NCBI GenBank assembly: GCA_016858145.1
Contig: JAEHOE010000054.1
Coordinates: 124,001-188,000 of the forward strand
Direction: 5' to 3'
DNA: 64,000 nt
Source of the DNA: Edaphochlamys debaryana
Lineage: Eukaryota; Chlorophyta; Chlorophyceae; Chlamydomonadales
Part shown: piece by piece, positions 24,601-35,000 of the stretch
How the letters are laid out: each line of letters starts with the position of its first letter
Numbering within the stretch: the stretch's first letter is position 1
Made by a program: the position numbers and the translations under genes
Notes under the pieces: generated by a model
Databases searched by the model: none
What the model saw: only the letters and a program-made list of their open reading frames with translations
Told to the model about the DNA's origin: nothing

Positions 24601-27600
24601 CTGAGGAGCCGTGGTGTCACCCCAGCGCTTCCTCTTCCCGGTCTTTCAGAGGCCCGCATTTGTGCAACTCGTTTTTCCCCACCACCACCCGCCCCCTCGC
24701 GCTCGCCTGCAGCTTGACGTCCTCCTCCGAGTCCAGCTGTACGACACCCAGGGTCTGAGTCATGTAGTCCTTCTTGGGGTCGTTGGGATCGGCGGCGGCG
24801 CCGGCGGCGGCGGCGGGCGAGGCGCCGGCGGCGGGCTTCGGCCCGGGCGGGGGCGTGGGCTGGCTGGCGGTGGGGGTGGAGGGGGCTGCCGGGGGGGCGG
24901 CCGCACCGGCACCGCCGGGCGCCCCCGACACCTGCAGAGTAGGGCCGAGGCATGAGCTGGGTTCGAGTCAGTCTGCTGCATCAACACACGAGGCAGCGCA
25001 GGAGGCAGCGGACCCGTCATTCCTTAGCCCCTCCTTTCCCCTTCTATACATCGCAGCTCACACACTCACTCTCTCACTCTCGTCACCTAACACTCACGCT
25101 CACCCCGCCCCCGACGCGTCGGCAAAACACACACACGCCCCCGGCCCCTTCCCCCCCCTCCACCCCCACCTGCGCCTTGACCGCCGCTACGTTGGCGTTG
25201 GCGCTGCCCGCTGCGTTGATGACTGCCTCGATGGCGTCCTTGGAGGGCATGGCGCTGGCGGCCTTGTGCTCGCGGACCAGCTTGCGGACCTGGGGGGGGG
25301 GAGGTTGAGGGCGGGTTGGAGGGGGGTTGCGGCGGCCCGCTTCCCCAACCCGGGCCCCATGGACGCGAGAGCAGCCCCTTACACACCCACACCCACACCC
25401 ACACCCACACACCACCTTCGCCGCTCGCAGTCGCCGCTCGCTACTTGCGACTAAGAAAGCCACGCCGCCTTCTGCCCGTCCCTCCCCTCCCCCCCTCGCC
25501 TGCGCGTCCAGGTTCTCCACGTTGCTCTCGGCTATGGAGATGCGGCGGATCATCTCCGTCATGAGCTCCGCCTCCTTGGACACCACACCGCTCTTGAGCG
25601 TGTCGGTCATCTAGGGGGAGGGGGGTTGGGATGGGGGGAAGGAGAGGGAAAGGAGAGAGGGAAGGGGGGAGGTAAGGGAGGGGTAAGGTGAGAGAGCGGC
25701 TTGGAGCGAGCCTGAGCGCCGCCGAGGGCGAAGCGGGGCGGGGCGCAGGGCGGCGGAGACTACACCTCGACTGCAACCGGACTACCGGATTACTTTTGCG
25801 CCCCTCCCCCTCCCATCTCACACGCAACCCGCCCCACCTCTCTCAGGCTCTTGACCGCGTTCTGCGCCTCCAGGATGGGCGCCTGCAGCCCGCGAGTGCC
25901 GTCCTCGGCGCCCCGCGCCGCCGCCTCGGCCCCGTCGATGCGCTTCACGGCCTTGTCCACCACCCGGTCCAGCTGGTCGATGCGCTGACTCAGCAGCTCC
26001 ACGGCGTCCTTGACCTCCTTGGCGGCCCTCGGGGCGTCGGCGGCGGGGGCCACGCGGTGGCACTGGGGAGGGAAGGGGGAATGGGAAGGGGAAAGGTATG
26101 TTCGGGGTCTTGCCGACGTGGCAGAGAGGGAGTGGGGAGGAGGCAAAGAGGCGGGTTGGAGCAACGAAGGTGGAACGTGCGGGGTCAGACTCGACCAGCC
26201 GCTTAACCCCCGAGGCCCTCCATTCGACGCCGTGAGCACAGTGCCGCCGCGCAGAGCCGGGCCTTTCCGCCGCGGTGCGGGCGCCTAGGCATGTACGCGG
26301 CGCGCAAGGGCAGTGCGCGCACCTTCCCGCTTGACCGTTAGCATCTCCCGGACATGGTTATCGCGTTCACGAGCAGAAACCGCAGTTGCGAGCCCAGGCC
26401 CGCGGCGCAGGGAAACGCGCGGAGGACCGTCCCAAATGGCACGACCCGGCCCTCGGAGTCCTTGCCGCTACACATCTCTCGTGTCAGTGTCATCGCCGAT
26501 AGCGCGCTAAGCAGCAGGATGGAGGCCTCGGCAACTGACATGTCCCGCACTTCCGCTCCCCCACTCTAGCGTCCACCGTCCCAGCACCGCGTTCCCCTCA
26601 CGTGCCAATCCTCAGGGTGGCCCTTCCGCTTACCTCCTCTGGCTCTGGCTCTGGCCCTGGCGCCCTCTTAAAGCCTTCGGCTTGGGATGATCGTATCCGC
26701 TTCTGGGCGTACCCTTGTAATTCCTAGGGTGCCCAAGTACTACCTAGCCCCTCACGACTCAGCCCACCTCACCCAGCCCCAGATCTCCCTTGCCAGCTCT
26801 TATGTCGTCCGTCACCCACCTCCATCTCCAGTGCCGCGATCTTGGCCTCAAGGGCCGCCATCTGCGGCAGGCCAATGGGGCCGCTGCCGCCGCCGCCCTC
26901 GCCGCCGCCGCCGCCGTACGCCGCCATCAGCTTGGAGGCGGATGCCGTACTGCCAGCGCCGCCCACCTCCTGGGCCGCCTTCAGCATCTCCTTTGTGAAG
27001 GCCTGGAGCACAGAGGGGGAGGCGAAAGGAAAACAGGGCAGGGCAGGGGTTTCAAGGATGCCAAAGGGCTCTGGCAGCTTCAGCCAATGCCAGTCGTCAG
27101 GACCATCACCAGTCCCGCGCTCCCTTCGCTCTCCAAACCGCCCGAAGACCACCATACAAACCTCCTTCCCTCCACCTTCTGCTGCTCTTGCTGCGTACAG
27201 AGCTACCTGCCCGCTTCCCTACCTGACAGGTCCATGTCTGACCCCCCCACCCCCTCTGCCACCCTCCTCCCCACCTGCTGCTGCTCCAGCTGCGTGATGC
27301 GCGCCTCTGCTGACGTGATGCGGTCCAGCAGCACCATCTGGGAGGAGGGGCCCAGATCCAGGGGCTGGGGGGGGCAGGGAGGCAGGGAGGCAGGGAGGCA
27401 ACGGGGGGGAGCAGCATGATGAGAAAGGGGGGAGGCGGGGAGGGGGGCAGGACGAGGACGGGGGATGGAGCGGAGGGGTGGGCGACAGCAGAGCGGGCAT
27501 TGAGTAATGGCAACCAGCCGCGGACTGGCCCCATACCCGTCCCTTGAAACCCTCTCCCCCAGCACCTATCCTTCTCCCCTCCCGTCCGGCCCCCTTCCCC

Positions 27601-30600
27601 CTCCCCCGCCCGGCGCCTCGCCCCACCTTGGCCGCTCCCCCGGCGCTGCCTCCCCCCCGCAGCATGCCCGCTCCCGCCCCGCCCATGGTGAGGCTGCTCC
27701 GCTTGCCGCCCGCGCCGCCCAGCTTGGCCGTGATGGGGCCCCCCACGATGGGCGTGGGCGCGGCGGGGGAGGCGAAGCCGTTGCCCTGCCGCGTGGTCTC
27801 CGTGATCTCCACTGGAAGGCGAGGCAAGGGAGGAGGGAAACGGGGAGGAGGTCAGAGGGGAGCGCGCGTGCGCATGCAATCTATAGATTTAGGGCGGTTT
27901 GCGATGCCCCACGGGGGCCCCCTTTGCAACGGCTAGGGCCCGCAAGCACTCGTGGTCAATGCCCCAGCCCCGAGCCCCAGGTCCTCCCGAGCCCCAGCCT
28001 CCGCTGCCCCCCCAGTCCCCCACCCGCCCCGTCCCTTCCCCCCTTCCATGGCAAGGACTCACTCGAATACCCCATCATGGGTTGTTGCCCCATCATCCCT
28101 TGTTGCCCCATCATGGGCTGTTGCATCATCCCCTGCTGCATCATGCCCTGTTGCATCATGGGCTGTTGCATCATCATGCCTTGCTGCCCCATCATCCCCT
28201 GCTGCATCATCATGCCAGGCGGCGGGCCCATCATGCCCTGCGGGCCCATGGGCCCGCCCGGGCCCATCATGCCCTGCTGCCCCATCATGCCCTGCTGTCC
28301 CATCATAGGGCCCCCCATGGGCCCCCCCGGGCCCATGGGCCCGCCCTGCATGGGCGCTCCGCCCATGAGGCCCGCCGTGATGCTGCCGGGGGGCGGCGCG
28401 CCGCCGCCCGAGGGCCCCCCCTGGCCCTGCCCCCCCAGGCCTCCGTTCCCCGCCTTCAGGAAGGCGTTGGCCGCAGACATGACCGACTGGGCCGTGCCCC
28501 AGTGGGCCTGGGGTTGCGGGGACCGGGGAGGTAGCGAAGGCAAAGACGGTCAGGGGCTTTGCGGCTCGGCAAGTGAGTGTACAAAGGGGACCCAGGCTCA
28601 CCCGGCCCCACCACCACGATCCTCAGCATACCCCATCAGCTCCCATTCCCACCGACGCCCCCCCCCCCACCTGCGCTGTGGCCTTCTTGAGGTCCAGGTT
28701 GCGCAGGGGGAAGCAGGCGGGCTGGGGGGTGCCGTCGCCGGCCACCCGGGGCTTCATGGCGGGGCCCAGCTGCGGAGCGGGGCAGGGGAAGGGGGCGGGG
28801 GTGAGGGTGAGTTGGGGGAGAGTTGGGTTGGGGCGGGAGGGCACGCACTGGGCTGACATGGCGCGGCCCCACCCTTGCCCGGCCCCATGCAAACACAGAC
28901 ACACATTCCCCGCCTCCCTCCCCCAAAACCCTCCCCCCGCAACCCCCTCCCCTCCACCCCACCTGCGACACCATGTGGTTGCGGAGCGTGTCGCCCCCCG
29001 CCCCGGTTCCATACACAGACGCCACACGTTCCCCTGTCTTCACCCCCCCGCTGCCCCCTCCCCGCCCCCACCTGCGACACCATGTGGTTGCAGAGCGTGG
29101 TGATGTCGGGTGAGATCATGGCCAGGGCGGTGAGGAACTGCTTGATGGTGAGGCCGGAGGAGCGCTGGGAGGCGGAGGAGAAGATGCCGGCCAGGTCGGA
29201 GGTGGAGATGGGACCTGGGTGAGGGGGTAGCGGAAGCGGTGGGGGGTTGGGTATGGGGGGGGGCGGGGGCTAAGGGGCGGGGGGGGGGTGGGCCGGGACG
29301 TGAAGGGGCCGGGGTGTATGCACCTGCGCCCCCCGCTCTCTCGCCCATCTCCCGTCCTCCCCTCTCCTCCCCCCCTCCCCCTCCCCCCCTCCCCTCCCCC
29401 CTCCCCTCCCCCCTCTCCTCCCCCCCTCCCCTCCCCCCCCTCTCCTCCCCCCTCCCCTCCCCCCCCTCTCCTCCCCCCTCCCCTCCCCCCTCCCCTCGCC
29501 TCCCCCCCTCTCCTCCCCCCTCCCCTCCCCCCTCCCCTCGCCTCCCCCCTCCTCCTCCCTCCCCCCTCAAACCCGCCGCACGGACACGCACCGATGGGCT
29601 GCGCCAGCCCCACGTCCGTGGTGAGCTGGTGCCACTGCGCCGAGGAGAGCTTGAGGTCGCCCTCCATCATCATCTTGCCCGCGCCCGGGACCGTGAGCCG
29701 GCAGTAGTTGTTGTAGCACTGCTTGAGGGAGGCCTCGGTCTTGGCGTCAACTGGGTGGGGGGGGGGGGGGGGGGAGGCGGTGGGAGGAGGCGGGGGCCGG
29801 GGAGAGGAGGGGGCGGTCCGGCCTCGGAAGGCGTCTGGTGGCTGAAGCAAACCCGGGAATGCATGCGGCCCGGCTGAAGGTGCGTATTGTCACGGGCCCC
29901 GCCCCCGCGCCTCCTCCCCTCGCGTCCCCTGCCCCTCCCTGCCTTTCCCTCCCCGTCCCCGCCCCTCTCCTCCGCCCACGGCCCCGCAGTGCGTCCACCG
30001 CCGGCACGCCACGACCTCCCCTTCCCGCCCCGCCGCGCTCCCCCTGCAAAGCACCCCCTCCCTCCCCCTCCCTCGCCCCTCCCCGCCCCCACTCACGGTC
30101 CCGCAGCGCGTCCACCGCCGCCCCCACCAGCTTGTCCGCGGCGCTGCCCCGCGCCGCCGAGCCCGCCTGCCCCGTGTCCGCCATCATCATGGCCCGCCGG
30201 TACATGTCGCAGAACTCCACGGGCGACCAGCGGTAGGCGCTGTTCTCCAGCTTGGCCTCCAGGCCCAGGGCGGCGGCTGGGGGGTGGGTGGGTGGAGAGG
30301 GATGGGTGAGGGAGGGGGGCGTGGAGGGAGGGGGGAGTGGAGGGGTGAGGGAGGGGAGGGGAGGGTGGGAGGGAGGGCTTACAGAGGCGGGGCCCGGTCG
30401 GCGGCGTGGGAGTGTCGACGCCCCTTGGCGCCTTGCGCCCCCTTGAGCCCCCCGCCCCCGGCTCGCAGCAGTGCGCGACTCCCAGGAGTGCACCCTCCTT
30501 TAGGACTCACTGATGCTCCTCGCGCTGAACCCGTGTGTCCCGCACAGCTCGTTGATGGCGGAGGCCATCTCGCGGGGGTCCAGGAGACCATCGCCGTTCT

Positions 30601-30900
30601 GGTCGTGCCGCTTCAGCAGCTGCATAGCCTTTTCGTTCCATTGATCCTGTTGGGCCTGTGCACACGGCGTGCACGCCAGCCCGCAGGAGGAGAACGTCGA
30701 TGCAGGGCGCGGGTAGACGGCAGGAGGTCGACCCAAGCTGCAGGCGTGCACGCCTTCCCCTTGCACCGACTGTGCAGTGCAGTGTCCCCTCACGACTCAA
30801 GCTCTTTCATATACAATGAGAGTTGGAAGCTGAGGCACTGTGAAAAAGAGCTTTGGAAGGACATGCTCACCTTCGAGGGCCCGCCCAGCGCAGCAGCCAT
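21644..30900 (-). CDS. Gene D: coiled-coil protein with EF-hand and p25-alpha/TPPP-like region
   Basis: Twenty-two exons sum to 3,753 nt (1,250 aa). They are 30871-30900, 30511-30655, 30097-30276, 29592-29750, 29072-29214, 28671-28769, 28063-28507, 27627-27811, 27275-27364, 26820-27002, 25838-26062, 25500-25610, 25170-25289, 24707-24931, 24389-24508, 24168-24211, 23896-24031, 23596-23691, 23087-23341, 22710-22848, 22371-22489 and 21644-22147. Residues 28-39 (DQNGDGLLDPRE) are a canonical EF-hand loop. Residues about 119-219 resemble the p25-alpha fold of tubulin-polymerisation-promoting proteins (KLSSAQWHQLTTDVGL, then GLTIKQFLTALAMIS). Residues 252-400 are a Met/Gly/Gln/Pro-rich low-complexity stretch (QQGMMGQQGMM). 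The rest is heptad-rich coiled coil (AELMTEMIRRISIAESNVEN; VRELRERLQRTETHMGGAL) with Ala/Gly-rich linkers. No signal peptide or membrane segment. Inferred cytoplasmic or axonemal microtubule-linked scaffold with calcium sensing; no exact homolog recognised. The 25,500 donor is GC; at 24,707 an in-phase GT donor 21 nt further on is an alternative. Confidence 0.83.
23024..23046 (-). repeat. Recurrent intronic motif, copy 1 (gene D)
   Basis: Plus strand reads gacgcgtcggcaaaacac followed by acaca. On the gene D transcript it is GTGTGTGTTTTGCCGACGCG-like, about 40 nt after the donor of exon 23087-23341. Confidence 0.7.
25113..25136 (-). repeat. Recurrent intronic motif, copy 2 (gene D)
   Basis: Same core gacgcgtcggcaaaacac plus acacac, about 34 nt after the donor of exon 25170-25289 in gene D. 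Confidence 0.7.
26158..26531 (-). repeat. Inverted copy of gene E exon 1 region inside an intron of gene D
   Basis: About 375 bp in the intron between exons 25838-26062 and 26820-27002 are the reverse complement of about 32,073-32,447 in gene E, with few substitutions and a 2-bp indel. The copy holds most of E exon 1 (its minus-strand frame reads ASILLLSALSAMTLTREM and FLLVNAITMSGRC) and also the start of E intron 1. It was therefore copied as DNA, not from spliced RNA. It is in the sense orientation of gene D but flanked by unrelated sequence, and the D model closes in frame without it. Confidence 0.88.
28880..29100 (-). repeat. Tandem duplication at an exon-intron border of gene D
   Basis: The 3' end of exon 29072-29214 with its donor is repeated about 106 bp away at 28,963-28,996: ccacctgcgacaccatgtgg then ttgcRgagcgtg, one mismatch in 34 bp. 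Flanking intron sequence (acacagac...cacacRttcccc) is also loosely repeated, so the unit is about 105 bp. The extra copy encodes NHMVSQ followed by a donor but has no acceptor. Confidence 0.75.
29337..29572. repeat. Long polypyrimidine tract in a gene D intron
   Basis: About 235 bp of almost pure C/T (repeats of cctcccccctcccct) in the intron between exons 29072-29214 and 29592-29750. On the gene D sense strand it is purine-rich (G/A). Such tracts can form triplex DNA; here it is simply low complexity next to the 29,592 donor. Confidence 0.85.
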
Positions 30901-32024
30901 TTTCCAAGAAGGCTGCTCAGCAGTTGAACAGGACGCTGCGCTGGCCGGCGCTCTTCAGGCTCCCGCTAGCCCGCTAAGAGCTGCGCCATGCCACCACGAC
31001 GTCAAGCCTAATTCGCCGCCTTCAGTCCAGTGATTTTCCCTTCGACAGAGCCGTAATAAGTAGCCTTTGTTGCGTGAGGTTTGGTCTTCGAGGGGAGCTG
31101 AAATGGTGGCAAAAAGTATGCGTTTGAGCCCTAAGTTCCAGACGGCCGCTCAGAGGCGGGCATAACGCTTCTAACCTTGCAAGTGGTGGGCATAGAGGTT
31201 GCAGTTCCAACCTCTGGCGAGTGGGCCGTACTGCCGTACAGTATGCGCACAGCATTCCGCGCGTGTCGGTGGTCCCGGCCTACGAGCTCCCGGCCCTTGT
31301 AGCGGGCCTGTGCGCGGCACGGGCTGCTCGACGCCGCAGTGCCGTCGCTGTGCATCCTCTGAGGTGGGCCAGACCTGGCGGCAGCGTGGCACACTGCCGA
31401 GCCCACGGACGCCCACGGCGTTGGCTGCCTTGTCAGCTTGAGCCGCAGAGGGCCCCGACATGGGCCCGCCCCACGGGCTCGCCCTGGATCGACCAGACAA
31501 TCTAGGGAAGAGGGATGGCTGAGAGGCAGACTCCAACTGCAAGGCACGACACTTGCACTTCAGCATATCTCCCCCGTCCCCAGGTTACCCCTCGCCGTCT
31601 CTTGTCCCCCGCCGACCGTCGTCACGTGTTCATGGGCCATCAGCGCCTTCGTCACCAGAGCCCTTCCTGCGCGTTGCATCGGCCCCGAGCCGCGGCAAGC
31701 TTGCGAGCCCCCGTCCCCATTATATGTGCAACCCATCACTCTTCGGCAGCTGCCATGCGGTTCTACGCGTAACCCCAGGGGCTGCCACGGAGGCATCAGA
31801 ATGCGCCCTCGGTAACACACGGTGACTTCAGATGAGGGGAAGCGCGGGAAAGGAGGCCCTCGGGGGAAGCGGAAGGGGCACGTGGGGAGGCGTGGGGAAG
31901 CGCGAGTCGAGTCCCTGTACTGCTTCGTCGATACACTTGTGGCGCGCCCAAACCTGGTCCAGAAGCCCCACCATATATAGAGTGCCATGCGCAAACCCAC
32001 AGAACCCGCCAAATAGAAGGCATA
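30901..32024. promoter_or_regulatory. Shared upstream region of divergent genes D and E
   Basis: 1.1 kb between the start codons of D (minus, 30,900) and E (plus, 32,025). It must contain both promoters and 5' UTRs. I see no convincing coding exon and no clear TATA box at a useful distance; a tatatag near 31,974 is about 50 bp before the E start codon. Confidence 0.5.
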
Positions 32025-35000
32025 ATGGGCCCCGGTCGGCGGTGGGGCCGTGAGGAGCGCCTGGACCTCGGCGTCCAGGCCTCCATCCTGCTGCTTAGCG
32101 CGCTATCGGCGATGACACTGACACGAGAGATGTGTAGCGGCAAGGACCCCGAGGGCCGGGTCGTGCCATTTGGGACGGTCCTCCGCGCGTTTCCCTGCGC
32201 CGCGGGGCTGGGCTCGCAGCTGCGGTTTCTGCTCGTGAACGCGATAACCATCGTCCGGGAGATGCTAACGGTCAAGCGGGAAGGTGCGCGCACTGCCCTT
32301 GCGCGCCGCGTACATGCCCAGGCGCCCGCACTGCGGCGAAAAGGCCCGGCTCTGCGCGGCGGCACTGTGCTCACGGCGTCGAATGGAGGGCCTCGGGGGT
32401 TAAGCGGCTGGTCGAGTCTGACCCCGCCCGTTTCACCTTCGTTGCTCCCTCCGACCCCCCCTTGCCCCCGGCCACCCCCTTGCCCCGATGCCCCTCCGTG
32501 CAGGCTCGGACGCCGCATTTTTCTGGTGCAACCTACTCTGGTGCGTTGGCAGGGAAAGGGGCCGTGGGATCGCCCGCGGCGGCACAAACCCCGCCTTTCA
32601 CACGCGTTCACCAACCCTTCCTGCTCGCTTCCGCCCATCCCAGGCTTTCACGCGTTGTCAGCTTGTTCCTGCTGCCCCGATGGGTATACGTGAAGATAGC
32701 GGCGCCTATCCTCACCTACGGCGTGCGCGCCGCCCCTCTGCTGCTCTGGATAGCCGCTGGCACTGGCGAGGGCGCCCTCTCCAAGTCGAGCGCCACCATG
32801 CTCTTCAAGTGAGCACACAAAATACTCTGCGGCCCACTCTCTCGCCCCAGGTTTTTCTCCCTTCGACCCATACTGCGGGCCGCGCAGAGAGCACTCTGAG
32901 TGCACTTTGCAATAGGCGTGCACTGACGCACAATAATGCTTGCCTGCCGGGCGCTGCCCTGTCTGTCGTCCCCATGTGCCCCCAGGATTAATCCCATTGG
33001 CGACGCCTTCACCGCTCTGACACAACCGGTGAGGGCGAAAACCTAGTTCGCCTCTCAGGGTTTTCCAATTGTATACTCCGCGCGGAGGCGCCAAGGCACA
33101 GACGCACCTCCCCTGCCCCCACCACCCTTCCCGCTTTCCATCCTCCATGCCCCTCCTGCACCCCCTGCAAACACCCCCCTTTCCACCCCCTCCCGCAGGA
33201 GATCATCCCGGTGGCCGAGGCCACCTTCAACGCCCTCGCCCTGGCCGCAGTGGCGCTGCTGACCGCGCGGCACGGCGCGCTCTTCCGCGACCTGGGCGCC
33301 AGCCTGCGGCCGCAGCTGCTGCTGAGGCTGGCGGCCATCGCGGTGGTGCACGTGGTCGCCAGCTACCGGCGCGGCAGGGCGAGTCCCACGGGTCGGCCCC
33401 CCCGGGGGGGGGGCGCGCCACCGGCCGCCCCGCTCAAGGGCGCTGCGGCGGCGGGCGGGGCGGCCGGGCCCTGGACCTCCCGATTCGAGTGCCACGAGGA
33501 CGCCCAGGACTGCGCCGCGACAGAGGCGGCCGGTGCCAAGGGAGCAGAGGCGGGGGCGGGGACGGGGACGGGGGCCAGTGAGCTCCCCGCGGAGACGGTG
33601 CTGGCGCTAGCGGCGGCGCAGGCGGCCAAGGTGGCGCCCGCTGCAGAGGAGGCGGGGGCGGACGGGGCCCTCGTGCAGGCGGGAGGTGCTCTCCGGCTTT
33701 CCGGATTTCTGGCCCCGCGCTCCACACCCTACCGCTCCCTGGCGCGTCGCCGCACCACCCGCATCAAGGTGGGGTGGCGCTCTGCAGTGGGGCTTGGGGC
33801 TCGGAGGCCGTCAGGGGCATGGGGCTGTGGGGCATGGGGCTGTGAGGTCCAGAACCCAGGGTTGGTGCTTGCAGGGAGGACGAACACAATCAGCACGCTG
33901 TCTCCCTAGTCACTGGCGCTCCGTCCGTGCCTCTGCTCCCGACCGACCGCAGATTCCCTGGGCTGAGCCCCACCAGCTGCACCCTGACTTTGCGGAGCGT
34001 CTCTCCAGTTTGGCACAGTCTCGGGGGCTTATCCTCAGCAACGTCTACGTGCGCGCAGGTGAGTCCTCGTCGCCAAGGATAACTGATTTCCCCTTTGACC
34101 GCAGCGTGGATGCTCTTGTAGAACAAGTCGAAGAATACTCAGAGCACCGATTGGGAGGATTGCGCGCGCTCTGCATGGCTTGTTTCACCCTGGCGTTGAG
34201 GCTTGACCAGGCCTTCAAAGCCTTCCAGGCAAGGCAGGAAGCCCCCGTGACCCCACCACCACCATCCCACCCCTCTGGCCCCAGGCTGCATCGAGCTGCT
34301 GCTCGACGAAGAGGCCTGGTCCGTGGCCCTCCTGCGCGCCGAGGCCCACGCCCACAACTGCACGCGCTCACCCGGCTTCAACGCGGACGATGACGAGGGT
34401 GGTGCAGACCTTGCCCTGGAGCGCCTCCTGGCGGCCATGGTTGCGCAGGGCAACGTGCCGGGCAGCAGCAACAGTACTGGGGCGAGAAACGACGACGGGG
34501 ACGAGGACGACGACAAGGAGAAAGCGGATGCCGATGCGGATGCTAACATCTCAAAGGTGGACACACATGCGCGCGTCGACCTGTCCACCGACGCCTGGGA
34601 CTTGGGCGCCGTCATCCGTGCGCTGTGCCTGGACATGCCGTCGACAATGGCCAGCGGGCGTGCCTCAAGCACTCAAGAGACGGACGATGCTAAGGCTGGC
34701 GCGGGGGACACGGCGGAGGGCTCCTCGCCCTTGTGGCGCATCGCACAGGACGCCGTGCTGGGGCCAGGCTTCAGCTGCGATGCGCCGCGCGTGCTGCGCA
34801 TGCAGGTGAGCTCCCCGTGTGAAGCGTGAGCATGGTGGGCATGTCGGGCTTGCTGGCTAGGGCTGCCAGGCTTGCTTGGCCGGGGCTGACTTGTGAGTTG
34901 CGACCGCACTATTGTCTGCAACGCCAATCAAGCCTGAGCGCAGCGCACGCCACCTCACATCCATCCCCACCCCATCCCCACGGCCCCGCACTCTGCAGCC

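Noticed and set aside
27507..28856. 449-codon plus frame rich in MPCCPI-type repeats
   Set aside because: It is the antisense of the Met/Gly/Gln-rich exon of gene D.
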